64,000 nt of DNA from Streptomyces fradiae (GCF_041270065.1 NZ_CP065958.1:3100001-3164000), one strand, 5' to 3'. Shown: positions 28,718-37,243, counted from the first letter of the stretch. Program-made: numbers and translations. Notes: generated from the sequence alone by a model not told the origin.

Positions 28718-28801
28718 CTAGCGGGCCTGGGGCCGGTCGCTGCGCAGGCGGATGAAGACGGCGCCGAAGCCGCCGATGGCGGCGGTGCTGAAGGCTGACA
28801 T
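28718..28801 (-). CDS. Leader peptide ORF with RLR motif upstream of the Erm-like gene
   Basis: A 27-residue ORF from ATG at 28801 to TAG at 28718, 97 bases before the Erm-like start. It encodes FIRLRSD near its centre; the R-L-R (+X+) motif is the known macrolide-dependent ribosome stalling signal of ErmDL-type leaders. A -10 box seven bases before the ATG suggests a leaderless message. Reading as a leader peptide is inference from position, length and motif. Confidence 0.6.
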   Translation of the reverse strand: MSAFSTAAIGGFGAVFIRLRSDRPQAR

Positions 28802-28808
28802 GCGGCCC

Positions 28809-28838
28809 AACCTAGGAAGGGGCCACCGGCCCCCGCAA
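28809..28838 (-). promoter_or_regulatory. Promoter of the leader/Erm-like unit
   Basis: Minus-strand TTGCGG (28838-28833) and TAGGTT (28814-28809) are separated by 18 bases, and the leader ATG falls seven bases after the -10. AT-rich GTAAATGG lies just upstream of the -35, the layout seen at WhiB7-dependent promoters of intrinsic resistance genes. Confidence 0.5.
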
Positions 28839-28857
28839 ACCATTTACTCGGCGCATG

Positions 28858-28893
28858 CGTAAGGGGCCGGCCCCCTAGGGACGGCCCCTTACG
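28858..28893 (-). terminator. Terminator after the LppU-like gene
   Basis: A perfect 12-base inverted repeat (28858-28869 and 28882-28893) starts 23 bases past the stop of the gene at 28916 on the minus strand and separates it from the Erm-like unit. Confidence 0.82.
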
Positions 28894-28915
28894 TGAGTGG
28901 CGTGACGGACGGGCG

Positions 28916-29311
28916 TCAGGCCTTCTTGACCGGGTCGAGGCAGAGCACGAACTTGTCCGAGTTCAGCTGCTGCGCGAGCGCGACCTCGCCGACGTCGCAC
29001 TTGTTCACGTCGAAGGTGTTGTCCACAACCTTGAGGACCTTGTAGAGGTCGGCCTTGCCCGAGGAGCAGTCCTGGGTGTCGACCTTCGGGTCGTTCTCCG
29101 GGCCGGTCACGGTCACGCAGTCGTTGACCTCGGCGTGGACCGGGGCGTCACCGGTCAGGTGCGGGAGGCCGACCTTGACGGCGACGGCGACGATCACGAG
29201 GACGACGAAGCCACCGATCTTCTTCAGCATGCCGCCCTTCTTCTGCTCGGGCTGGGGCACCGGGGCACCCTGGGCAGCGGCGAACGGGTCGGACGGCTGA
29301 GGCGTGGTCAT
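28916..29311 (-). CDS. Membrane-anchored protein, LppU-like
   Basis: 131 residues from ATG at 29311 (AAGGA seven bases upstream; ATG at 29344 lacks a ribosome site). Pro/Gln-rich cytoplasmic N-terminus, one transmembrane helix at about residues 32-50 (GGFVVLVIVAVAVKVG), and an external domain with four cysteines (NDCVTV, TQDCSS, NKCDVG, VLCLDP) at fixed spacing. This matches the actinobacterial LppU-type family of unknown role. Confidence 0.8.
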   Translation of the reverse strand: MTTPQPSDPFAAAQGAPVPQPEQKKGGMLKKIGGFVVLVIVAVAVKVGLPHLTGDAPVHAEVNDCVTVTGPENDPKVDTQDCSSGKADLYKVLKVVDNTFDVNKCDVGEVALAQQLNSDKFVLCLDPVKKA

Positions 29312-29560
29312 CTCGGATCCTTGACGGGGGAACGGCGTGGACATGATCGAACGCGCACGTTACACAGTGCAAAATAGGTAAATCGGACGGTTCTGCTTCG
29401 TTTCCCAATCCGGTACGGACTCGTGACTCTGCCGACCCGTCAGGAAACCGCCGAAAATCCTCCCAGCCAGGGCCGAACGGCCCTCCCCGCCGGCCCCCTC
29501 CCCCGTGATCGGATCACGACGGAGAACTGTCCACCGGAACGCATTCAGGAGGCTCGGACC

Positions 29561-30871
29561 GTGGGGATGAGCGGGCATCAGGACGATTACCACGCCCTGG
29601 TCGCGCGGCACGAGGCGATGCGGCTGCGCAACCGGCTGCTCTCGCCCGCGAGCGGTGCGAGAACTACGGCACCGGGGTCGGGGCCGGTCCCGGTCCCGGG
29701 TGCGTACGACGACGCCGCCGGCGCCGCCGACCAGGCGCTCGTCCTGCGGCACCTGGCGGCCGTCACCCCCTTCGGGGAGCTGATCGACCGGCTCTACGAG
29801 TCGATGTTCGGCCGCCACCCGTATCTGAGGCGCCTCTTCCCCGACTCCATGGAGTTCCAGCGCTCGCACCTGGAGCGGGCCTTCTGGCACATGATCGACC
29901 ACCTCGACCGGCCCGCCGAACTGGCCGCCGACTTCGCCCGCCTGGGGCGCGAGCACCGCCGGCTCGGCGTGCTGCCGGTGCACTACGAGGTGTTCGAGTC
30001 GTCCCTCGTCGAGGGGCTGCGGCTGTGCGCGGGCGGCGCGTGGAGCGGGGCGGCCGAGGCGGCGTGGGTGCGGATGCACCGGCATGTCTCCGCCGCCATG
30101 GTGGCGGGCGCGAACGAGGCCCTGGGCGAACCCGTGGCCTGGAACGCCACCGTCACCGCGCACGAGCGCGTCGGCCCCGACCTGGCGCTGCTGCGGGTGC
30201 GGCCGGCCGAGCCGTATCCGTACCGCGCCGGGCAGCACGCGCGCGTGGAGACGCCGCTGCTGCCGCACACCTGGCGGCCGTACACCCCGGCCGGTGTGCC
30301 CGGCGACGAGCTGGAGTTCCATGTACGGCGCACGGCGCCCGGCGGGGTCAGCGACGCGCTCGTCGCGCACACCGGGGTCGGGGACGTGCTGCGGCTCGGC
30401 CCGCCGCAGGGCACCGCCACGCTCGACGAGGAGCTGACCGACGACGTCCTGATCGTCGCGGGCGGCACCGGCTGGGCGCACGCCAAGGCGCTCCTCGACG
30501 AGCTGTCCCGGCGCCGCCCGGCCGGTCTGACGGCCCGTCTCTTCCTCGGCGCCCGGGACGCCGGCGGGTTCTACGACGAGGCCGCCCTGGAGCGTCTGGA
30601 GGCCCGCTGCCCGTGGCTCGGCGTCACCCGTGTGGTCGACGGCGGTCCGAGCGGCCCCGACGGCCGTGGCGCCCTCATGGACGCCGTCCTCGGCTCCCGT
30701 ACGTCCCCCACGGACTGGTCCGGGTCCCGGCAGCTCGTCTACGTCAGCGGCCCCACCGGCCTCGTCGCCGCCACGGCCTGGCACCTCACCGAGGCGGGCC
30801 TGCCGCCGGAGCGCCTGCGCCACGACCCGATGCCGGTGTCCTCCCCGGCCGTACCCGCGCTCCAGCCCTAG
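29561..30871 (+). CDS. Second globin-FAD/NAD reductase (flavohemoprotein-like)
   Basis: 436 residues from GTG at 29561, with AGGAGG eight bases upstream. It has an extra N-terminal region of about 55 residues (HEAMRLRNRLL, then Pro/Gly-rich), a globin domain (Tyr in LIDRLYESMFG, proximal His in LGREHRRLG), a FAD domain with RPYTPAG in place of the usual RxYS, and an NAD domain (IVAGGTGWAH). The family detoxifies nitric oxide with NADH and oxygen. The altered FAD motif and extra N-terminus set it apart from the copy at 13932-15143, so the activity could differ. It is convergent with the kinase gene, 13 bases apart. Confidence 0.83.
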   Translation: MGMSGHQDDYHALVARHEAMRLRNRLLSPASGARTTAPGSGPVPVPGAYDDAAGAADQALVLRHLAAVTPFGELIDRLYESMFGRHPYLRRLFPDSMEFQRSHLERAFWHMIDHLDRPAELAADFARLGREHRRLGVLPVHYEVFESSLVEGLRLCAGGAWSGAAEAAWVRMHRHVSAAMVAGANEALGEPVAWNATVTAHERVGPDLALLRVRPAEPYPYRAGQHARVETPLLPHTWRPYTPAGVPGDELEFHVRRTAPGGVSDALVAHTGVGDVLRLGPPQGTATLDEELTDDVLIVAGGTGWAHAKALLDELSRRRPAGLTARLFLGARDAGGFYDEAALERLEARCPWLGVTRVVDGGPSGPDGRGALMDAVLGSRTSPTDWSGSRQLVYVSGPTGLVAATAWHLTEAGLPPERLRHDPMPVSSPAVPALQP

Positions 30872-30884
30872 GGTCAGCCCGAGG

Positions 30885-32450
30885 TCAGGCCCGGGGAAGC
30901 CGCGGATCCATCTGCCGCTGGCGATCCAGCACCCGGCGCAGGTCCGCGGCGAGCGGGTGGTACGGCCCCTGCTCGCGCTCCACGTCGTACAGCAGGGTCG
31001 CCAGGTGGGAGACGGCGCCCGCCTGCTCGCCGGTGGCGAGCATCAGCAGGCCGATGCGGTGGCGGATGTCGAAGGCGCGCTGCCGCAGTTCGGGGTCCGC
31101 GGCGCCGCCCTGGTCGTGGTACGGCAGGAGCGCCCGGAACTCGGCGAGCGCGGCCGCCGGGTCGCCCAGCTGCTCCAGGCACAGCGCCGCGTCGTAGCGG
31201 AAGCGCAGGGTCTGCGGGTCGTACGGGCCGGCCTCGGCGGACCGGTCCTCGGCGAGGCGGCGCAGCTCGGGCAGGGCGCGGCGGTACTGGCCGTCGTCCA
31301 TCAGCGTCGTCGCGTACTGCTTGCGCAGGATGCGGACGACCGGCGAGCGCTCGCCGTGCTCGGCGGCGGCGGCCGGGAGGATGCCGCCGAGGACGTCCAC
31401 GGCCTGGGTGATGGAGCCCTCGCCGAGGAGCCGCTTCACCTCGTCGACGGCGGCGGCCACATCGGGCTTGCCGGGCGCCGGGGGCACCGGCGGCGGGGCG
31501 GGCACCGCGGCCGGGGCGGTCGCCCGGTCGGGCCAGGGGGCGTGCGGGCGGCGGAACGGGCGGGTCGGGTCGAGCGGCCCGGCGCCCGGACCCGCGGCGG
31601 CGGCCACACCGGGCGCGGGCAGCAGCGGCAGCAGCCGCTCGTAGACCTCCTGGGCGCCGGAGGGGCGGTCCTGCGGGTCCTTGGCGAGCAGCCGCAGCAC
31701 CAGCGCCTCCAGGGCGTCCGGCACCTCGGGCCGCAGCCGGCGGACCGGCAGCGGCGACTCGTGGAGGTGGCGGTGCAGCACGCCGAGCGCGGTGGAGCCG
31801 GCGAACGGCACGTTGCCGCTGAGGAGTTCGTGGAGCAGCACGCCGAGCGCGTACAGATCGGTGTACGGGCCGACGGCGCCGCCCATCGCCTGCTCGGGCG
31901 CCATGTAGGCGGGGGTGCCGATGGGCGAGCCGGTGTGGGTGAGGCGGGTGGTGTCGCTGTCGAGGACGGACGCCACGCCCAGGTCGAGCACGGTGACCGT
32001 GCCGTCGGGGCGGACCATCACGTTCCGCGGCTTGAGGTCGCGGTGCACGATCGGCACGGCGTGCACCGCGGCGAGCACCGCGCACAGCTGGGCGGCGACG
32101 GACACCGCCCACGGCCAGGGGTACGGGTCGTGCTCGGCGAGGTGGTCGGCGAGGTCGGCGCCCTCCACGTACTGCATGACGAGATACAGCTCGTCGCCGT
32201 CGCTGCCGGCGTCGTGGACGGTCACCAGGCCCGGGTGGTCGACCTGCGCGGTCACCCGGCACTCGCGCACGAAGCGGCGGCGCAGCTCGTCGGCGGCGGT
32301 CGCCGGACCGCTGATGGCGGCCGGGTTGAGCAGCTTCACGGCCACCCGGCGGTCGAGCCGGCCGTCGTACGCCGTCCACACCTGGCCCATGCCGCCCTGG
32401 CCGATCAGGGTGGCCAGCTCGTAACGCCCGCCGACGACCCGGCCGTTCAC
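30885..32450 (-). CDS. Serine/threonine protein kinase with C-terminal TPR-like region
   Basis: 521 residues from GTG at 32450, overlapping the upstream membrane gene by GTGA. The Hanks kinase domain fills residues 9-275: GQGGMG loop, Lys39 in VAVKLL, catalytic HRDLKPRN at 136-143, DLG at 156-158 in place of DFG, and GTPAYMAPEQ. A Pro-rich linker (about 285-345) leads to helical repeats resembling TPR (about 350-500). There is no transmembrane helix, unlike many actinobacterial kinases; the coupled membrane protein may anchor or sense for it. Confidence 0.92.
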   Translation of the reverse strand: MNGRVVGGRYELATLIGQGGMGQVWTAYDGRLDRRVAVKLLNPAAISGPATAADELRRRFVRECRVTAQVDHPGLVTVHDAGSDGDELYLVMQYVEGADLADHLAEHDPYPWPWAVSVAAQLCAVLAAVHAVPIVHRDLKPRNVMVRPDGTVTVLDLGVASVLDSDTTRLTHTGSPIGTPAYMAPEQAMGGAVGPYTDLYALGVLLHELLSGNVPFAGSTALGVLHRHLHESPLPVRRLRPEVPDALEALVLRLLAKDPQDRPSGAQEVYERLLPLLPAPGVAAAAGPGAGPLDPTRPFRRPHAPWPDRATAPAAVPAPPPVPPAPGKPDVAAAVDEVKRLLGEGSITQAVDVLGGILPAAAAEHGERSPVVRILRKQYATTLMDDGQYRRALPELRRLAEDRSAEAGPYDPQTLRFRYDAALCLEQLGDPAAALAEFRALLPYHDQGGAADPELRQRAFDIRHRIGLLMLATGEQAGAVSHLATLLYDVEREQGPYHPLAADLRRVLDRQRQMDPRLPRA

Positions 32451-33046
32451 CTACCGCCGTCCCGGGGGTCCTTGTCCTTGCGGAGCAGGTCGCTGAGCTC
32501 GTCGAGCTCGGCGCGGACCTGGTCGATGCGGGGGCTGGGCGGGGTGATCTGGGACTGGGACTGGGGCTGAGGCTGGGGCTGCGGTTGCGGCTGGACGGGC
32601 GGGAAGCCGTAACCCTGCTGGGGCTGCTGCGGGACCTGGTGCCGGTGCGGCGGCACGGTGGCCGCGTACGGGTTGTACGGCGCGGTCGGCGGGACCGGGC
32701 CGTGCAGACGTATCCGGTCGTGTCGGATGTCCACCGCCAGGTAGTACCCGGTGAACGCCGCCGCGCTGAGCAGGATCGTCGCCATGACGACGTCGGCCCG
32801 GGTCGTCTCGACGTCGTCCGGCATCAGCACCATGCAGACGATGATCAGCACGATCGAGGCGACGAACAGGATCCAGTCGACGACCCGGCGGGTCAGCAGG
32901 GCGATGCGCAGCGCCGTCGCCCACGTCAGAAACCCGATGCTGAGCAGCGGCAGCATGGCGAACAGCACCCGCAGCACGATGACCGACGCCGGCACACCCT
33001 GCCGCTGCGGCGGTGTGGCGGGCGGCGGATAGCCCTGGCCGTACAT
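32447..33046 (-). CDS. Membrane protein coupled to the Ser/Thr kinase
   Basis: 199 residues from ATG or its equivalent at 33046, overlapping the kinase start by four bases. Three to four hydrophobic helices (about residues 22-45, 57-75, 86-104), then a cytoplasmic Pro/Gln-rich tail with a QPQPQPQPQ run (about 152-165) and a short C-terminal coiled coil (VRAELDELSDLLRKDKD). It is probably a membrane partner or substrate of the kinase, on the basis of translational coupling only. Confidence 0.8.
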   Translation of the reverse strand: MYGQGYPPPATPPQRQGVPASVIVLRVLFAMLPLLSIGFLTWATALRIALLTRRVVDWILFVASIVLIIVCMVLMPDDVETTRADVVMATILLSAAAFTGYYLAVDIRHDRIRLHGPVPPTAPYNPYAATVPPHRHQVPQQPQQGYGFPPVQPQPQPQPQPQSQSQITPPSPRIDQVRAELDELSDLLRKDKDPRDGGR

Positions 33047-33185
33047 TCCTGCTTCTGCTCCTGCCCCTGGTCACCTGAAAAGCCCGACTGTCGGAGATGA
33101 GCGTATACACCGACTCCGACAGCCACCCAGGGGTTGTGCATAACCGTGTTCGGGCCGTTGCGCGGGCCGTTGTCCAGGCCGTTGG

Positions 33186-35258
33186 TCAGGGCGTCACCGT
33201 GCCGTCCGCGAGCCCGTCGTACATGCCCTGCACCAGCTGTTCGCCGAGCCGTCCGGCGAGCCGCAGCGCCTCCTCGAACTCGGCGAGCGCCTGGAAACGG
33301 GCGCCGTAGCGCCGCTGTTCGGCGAGCGGGAGCCGGGGCAGCTGGAGGCGCCGTACGTCGAGCCGGGTGGCGGTCGAGGCGTACGAGCTGGCCTGTCGCT
33401 TGTTGGCGGTGACGCGAAGGAAGCCGGCCAGGAACCAGGGGTCGACGGCGGCCGGGTCGGGGCGCAGCAGGTGCACGTTGCGGCCGAGGGCGGCGCCGGC
33501 CGTGGCCGGGTCGACGACGCGGGCGACCGCGCCGCCGCCGAGCACCGGGACGACGACGTCCCCGGCGGCGAGCAGCACCGGCTCCTCGGCGGGCCCGCCG
33601 GGCGGGGCCTCGGGGAGGCTGCCGGAGGGGGCCTGGGCGGCGAGGACGTCGGTGTCGGTGAGGACCCGTACGGGGGCGCCGGCGGCGGCCGAACCGGCGC
33701 CTCCGGCGTGGAGGGTGAGGGCGCCCGCGCGGGCGAGTTCGCCGACGGTCGTCGCGGTCCGGTGCACGCCGGGGAGACCGGGGCCGGCCGTCGGGTCGGT
33801 GGCGGGCGGCGGGGTCAGCTCGCGGGTGCGGCGCAGGGTCTCCGTCAGCCGTTCGCGCACGCCGGCCAGCTGCGCCGCGCCCTCGGCGGCGGCGGGCGGC
33901 GGCAGATGGCGGGCGGGCGCCAGGTCGACGTCGTCGTCGAGGAGTTCGATGACGGGGACCGAGCGGCTCTCGCCGGGGGTCTCGGCGAGGGTGCCGTCCT
34001 GGAGGAAGGGGCGCCAGGCGTCGAGGACGGCGGTCTCGACGGCGGGCCAGTCGAGCCGGTCGCGGCCGGGGGCGCTGGTCTCGGTCGCCGTGTCGACGAG
34101 GAGCAGTTCGGCGGGCGGGCGTTCGCCGGGGACGGGCCTGCGCAGCACCCAGAGGTGCAGCGGGATGCCGTACGGGGGTGCCGCGCCGGCCGGCAGGGCG
34201 ACGACGGCCCGCAGCGCGCCGCGGCGCAGCAGGTCGGCGCGGATGCGGCGGCCGGAGCGGCGGGACGCGGCGGCGGGCGGCATGAGCAGGACGGCGGTGC
34301 CGCCGGGGCGCAGCCGGGCCAGGGCGTGCTGGACCCAGGCCAGTTCGGACTCGGTGCGGGCCGGGAAGCCGTACTCCCAGCGCGGGTCGTAGGCGAGTTC
34401 GTCGTGGCCCCAGTTGCGCTCGTTGAACGGCGGGTGGCACAGCACGGCGTCGGCGGTGAGGGCGGGGAAGGCGTCGGCGCGCAGGGTGTCGCCGGGGAGC
34501 ACGCGGACGTCGGTGGTCCGGTCGGTGGTGAGCGCGAGGCGCAGCGCGGTGAGCGCGGCGAGGTCGCCGTCGGCGTCCTGGCCGTGGACGACCGTGGCGG
34601 TGGCCGTGGCGGCGCGGAGGAGGGCACCGGTGCCGCAGGCGGGGTCGAGGACAGTGGCCGCGGGTCCGGCGAGCGCGGCCATGAGGGCGGCCGGGCCGGG
34701 CGGGGTGAGCGTGTACTGCCGGGGGTTGGCGTCCAGGTGGCGGCCGAGCAGGAACTCGAAGGCCTCGCCGGGGCTGCTCTCGGCGGCCAGTTCGGCCGCG
34801 CCGCGGACGAGCGGGACGGAGGGGGCGAGGGCCCGCGCGGTGGGGGTGCGGACGGCCCGCTCGACGCCGAACCGCTCGGTCAGCGTCTCCTCCAGGGGTA
34901 CGGGGAGGAGTTCGGCGAGGCGGGTGTCGGGCGCCGCGGCGAGGGTGGGCCAGGCGGCGGCCCGGTCGCGGACCAGGAGCAGGGCGCAGCCCGCGTGCAC
35001 GAGGGCGGTGACGGCGCCGGCGGGGTGGGCGGCGATCTGCTGCCAGACCCGCTCGCCGAGCGGGACCTCGGCGAGTTTGCCCTGGGCGCGCAGCCAGTCC
35101 TCGACGTCGGCGAGGGCGAAGGACGGGCTGGTCTCCGTGCCGCCGACCGGCCGGGGGAAGTCGGCGTGGCGGCGGCGCCAGTTGCTCACGGCCGCCCGGC
35201 CGACGCCCGCGAGGCGGGCGATCCCCGCGGCGGTCACCTCTGCTGCGTTGTCCGGCAC
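33186..35258 (-). CDS. Solitary N6-adenine methyltransferase-like protein with HTH and HsdS-like C-terminus
   Basis: 690 residues from GTG at 35258 (GAGGAG six bases upstream). Residues 8-38 form a helix-turn-helix (AAGIARLAGVGRAAVSNW). Residues 165-400 are an HsdM-like domain: motif I DPACGTGALL at 205-214, and motif IV HPPF at 275-278 where active enzymes have (N/D)PP(F/Y). Residues 500-690 resemble a target-recognition half (LRVTANKRQASSYAS, LQLPRLPLAEQRRYG as in HsdS). No restriction subunit is nearby. It may bind DNA and SAM without methylating, or act as a regulator. Confidence 0.82.
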   Translation of the reverse strand: MPDNAAEVTAAGIARLAGVGRAAVSNWRRRHADFPRPVGGTETSPSFALADVEDWLRAQGKLAEVPLGERVWQQIAAHPAGAVTALVHAGCALLLVRDRAAAWPTLAAAPDTRLAELLPVPLEETLTERFGVERAVRTPTARALAPSVPLVRGAAELAAESSPGEAFEFLLGRHLDANPRQYTLTPPGPAALMAALAGPAATVLDPACGTGALLRAATATATVVHGQDADGDLAALTALRLALTTDRTTDVRVLPGDTLRADAFPALTADAVLCHPPFNERNWGHDELAYDPRWEYGFPARTESELAWVQHALARLRPGGTAVLLMPPAAASRRSGRRIRADLLRRGALRAVVALPAGAAPPYGIPLHLWVLRRPVPGERPPAELLLVDTATETSAPGRDRLDWPAVETAVLDAWRPFLQDGTLAETPGESRSVPVIELLDDDVDLAPARHLPPPAAAEGAAQLAGVRERLTETLRRTRELTPPPATDPTAGPGLPGVHRTATTVGELARAGALTLHAGGAGSAAAGAPVRVLTDTDVLAAQAPSGSLPEAPPGGPAEEPVLLAAGDVVVPVLGGGAVARVVDPATAGAALGRNVHLLRPDPAAVDPWFLAGFLRVTANKRQASSYASTATRLDVRRLQLPRLPLAEQRRYGARFQALAEFEEALRLAGRLGEQLVQGMYDGLADGTVTP

Positions 35259-35376
35259 CGGCCACTCCTCTTCAGTCCGCTTCGTCAGCCCGCTTCAGTC
35301 CCGCCTGGCGTGTGACGCCGATCCTACCGACGAACGCAAGAGGCGCCCCTTCACAGCGTGAGCGGACCTGTTTTTC

Positions 35377-35415
35377 GTGAACCGTGTTGACTCGGTTCAC
35401 AGGCTCTGCTGTCAT
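35377..35415 (+). promoter_or_regulatory. Promoter with overlapping inverted repeat
   Basis: TTGACT (35387-35392) and TGTCAT (35410-35415) are 17 bases apart, 46 bases before the next start codon. A perfect 8-8-8 inverted repeat, GTGAACCG (35377-35384) and CGGTTCAC (35393-35400), encloses the -35 box and looks like a repressor operator. Confidence 0.55.
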
Positions 35416-35460
35416 TGATCCATCGCGCCAGACAAACTCACTGTCCGGGAGGACACACTC

Positions 35461-36273
35461 ATGTCGTACGACACGCAGCTCCCGCACCCGCAGACCCCGG
35501 CCCCGGCGGTCATGCGGAACGGGCTCGGCACCGCGGCCCTGATCCTCGGCATCATCGGCACCCTGTCCGGCTTCATCCCGCTGCTCTTCTGGCTGGCCGG
35601 CATCCTCGGCGTCATCGCGCTGATCCTGGGCCTGGTCGGCAAGGGCCGGGTCAAGCGCGGCGAGGCGAACAACAAGGGCGTCGCCGTGACCGGCACGATC
35701 CTGGGCCTCGCGTCCCTGGTCCTCTCGGTGGTCGGCGTGGTCATCACCGTCACCGCGGTCAGCGAGGCGGCGGACGAGATCAACAAGGCGATCGACGACG
35801 CCGCCAGCAGCGCGCCCGCGAAGCCGGGCGGCAGCGCCAAGGGCAAGGGCGGCACGGGCGAGAGCAAGAAGGACAAGCCGCTCGCGGCCGACGAGACCGC
35901 CGCGTACGAGGACGGCCTGGAGGTCACGGTCTCCGCGCCCAAGGCGTTCACCCCGGACGAGTTCGCCGTCGGCCACACCGAGGGCAACAAGGCGTACAAG
36001 GTCACCGTCACCATCGAGAACAAGGGCAAGAAGGCCTTCGACACCGCGGGCACCCTGCCCAACGCCCGCGCGGGCAAGGACGGCGCGGACGCGGAGATGA
36101 TCCTCGGCGAGAAGCTCGACGTCGCCTTCGACGGCTCGGTCCTGCCCGGCAAGAAGGTCACCAAGACCTTCGCCTTCGACGCGCCCGCCGCCGCCAAGGT
36201 GCTGACCGTCGAGATCGAGCCCGGCATGGGTCTGGCGCACGACGCCGCGCAGTGGGACCTGAAGATCGGCTGA
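35461..36273 (+). CDS. DUF4190/DUF4352 membrane protein
   Basis: 270 residues from ATG at 35461 (GGGAGGA eight bases upstream). Two helices at residues 22-60 and 72-95 with Gly-rich ILGIIGTLSG and ILGLVGKGR features form the DUF4190 hairpin. A Ser/Gly/Lys linker follows, then an external DUF4352-type immunoglobulin-like domain (YKVTVTIENKGKKAFDTA, about 150-270). It is likely a surface protein of unknown role. The lipoprotein gene follows after 93 bases on the same strand. Confidence 0.85.
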   Translation: MSYDTQLPHPQTPAPAVMRNGLGTAALILGIIGTLSGFIPLLFWLAGILGVIALILGLVGKGRVKRGEANNKGVAVTGTILGLASLVLSVVGVVITVTAVSEAADEINKAIDDAASSAPAKPGGSAKGKGGTGESKKDKPLAADETAAYEDGLEVTVSAPKAFTPDEFAVGHTEGNKAYKVTVTIENKGKKAFDTAGTLPNARAGKDGADAEMILGEKLDVAFDGSVLPGKKVTKTFAFDAPAAAKVLTVEIEPGMGLAHDAAQWDLKIG

Positions 36274-36366
36274 CCCGCCGCCCCGCCCCGTAAGCCCAGC
36301 ACTCCCCCGTAACCCCCGCACCACCCCGTACCCCCGCACCACCCCGATCCCCCTCGGAGATTCACC

Positions 36367-37161
36367 ATGTCTGCCACCGTCCCCGCCCCCGCCCGCGCCC
36401 GCGCCAGCCACCGGATCCGCCGCCGGGCCGCCCTCGCCGCCACCCTCTGCGCCGCCGTCGCGCTCGGCGCGACCGCCTGCGGGCCCTTCGGGGACGCCGA
36501 GCCCAAGGCCTCCGGGCCGTTCGGGGAACTCACCGGCCCGCAGATCGTCGACAAGGCGATCGCGACGACGAAGACCGCGAAGTCCCTGAGCATGGACCTC
36601 GACCTCAAGACCACCGACGGTCCGATCAAGGCCTTCGTCTCGACCGACCTGCAGGGCAGGTGCGCGGGGACGATGACGATCGACACGACCGGCACCGCCG
36701 AGCTGATCCGCCCCGACGACAAGGCGGTCTACCTCCGCTACGACGAGGCGTTCCTCAAGGAGCAGTCCAAGGGCGAGTCGCCCGAGGTGCAGGCGGCCGT
36801 GCTCAAGCAGATGAAGGGCCGCTGGCTGAAGACCGACGCCAAGGACCCGGACGCCAAGGACATGGTCGAGCTGTGCGACCTGAAGGCGCTGCTCGCCGAC
36901 TTCGAGCAGTCCACCGCCGGCACGGTGCAGGGCGAGGAGACGATGGTCGGCGGCAAGAAGGCGCTGACACTGACGCAGACGTACAAGGGCGGCGAGAAGG
37001 ACACGTTCTACGTGGCCACGGAGGGCAAGCCGTACCTGCTGAAGATCGTCACGACCGGCGGGAAGGAGCCGGGCACGATCGCCCTGTCCGGCTACGACAA
37101 GCCGGTCACGGCGACGGCGCCGGCGAAGAAGGACGTGCTGGACGAGAAGGACCTCGGCTGA
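36367..37161 (+). CDS. LprG/LpqN-like lipoprotein
   Basis: 264 residues from ATG at 36367 (GGAGA seven bases upstream). Basic signal with lipobox GATAC ending at Cys38. The mature domain is the beta-sheet fold of LprG/DUF1396-like actinobacterial lipoproteins (SLSMDLDLKTTDG, TMTIDTTGTAELIRPDDKAVYLRY, EGKPYLLKIV), which carry lipids or glycolipids to the envelope. Two cysteines (GRCAG, LCDLK) may pair. Function is by family only. Confidence 0.83.
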   Translation: MSATVPAPARARASHRIRRRAALAATLCAAVALGATACGPFGDAEPKASGPFGELTGPQIVDKAIATTKTAKSLSMDLDLKTTDGPIKAFVSTDLQGRCAGTMTIDTTGTAELIRPDDKAVYLRYDEAFLKEQSKGESPEVQAAVLKQMKGRWLKTDAKDPDAKDMVELCDLKALLADFEQSTAGTVQGEETMVGGKKALTLTQTYKGGEKDTFYVATEGKPYLLKIVTTGGKEPGTIALSGYDKPVTATAPAKKDVLDEKDLG

Positions 37162-37185
37162 CCGAGCGTCGGCCGGCGGAAAGCG

Positions 37186-37229
37186 AAAGGCGTGACGGCC
37201 TCCGGAGGGGGGCGGCCGTCACGCCTTTT
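37186..37229. terminator. Bidirectional terminator
   Basis: A perfect 15-base inverted repeat (37186-37200 and 37214-37228) followed by TTTT lies between the convergent lipoprotein and acetyltransferase genes. Confidence 0.88.
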
Positions 37230-37243
37230 CGTGTGTGTCGCTC

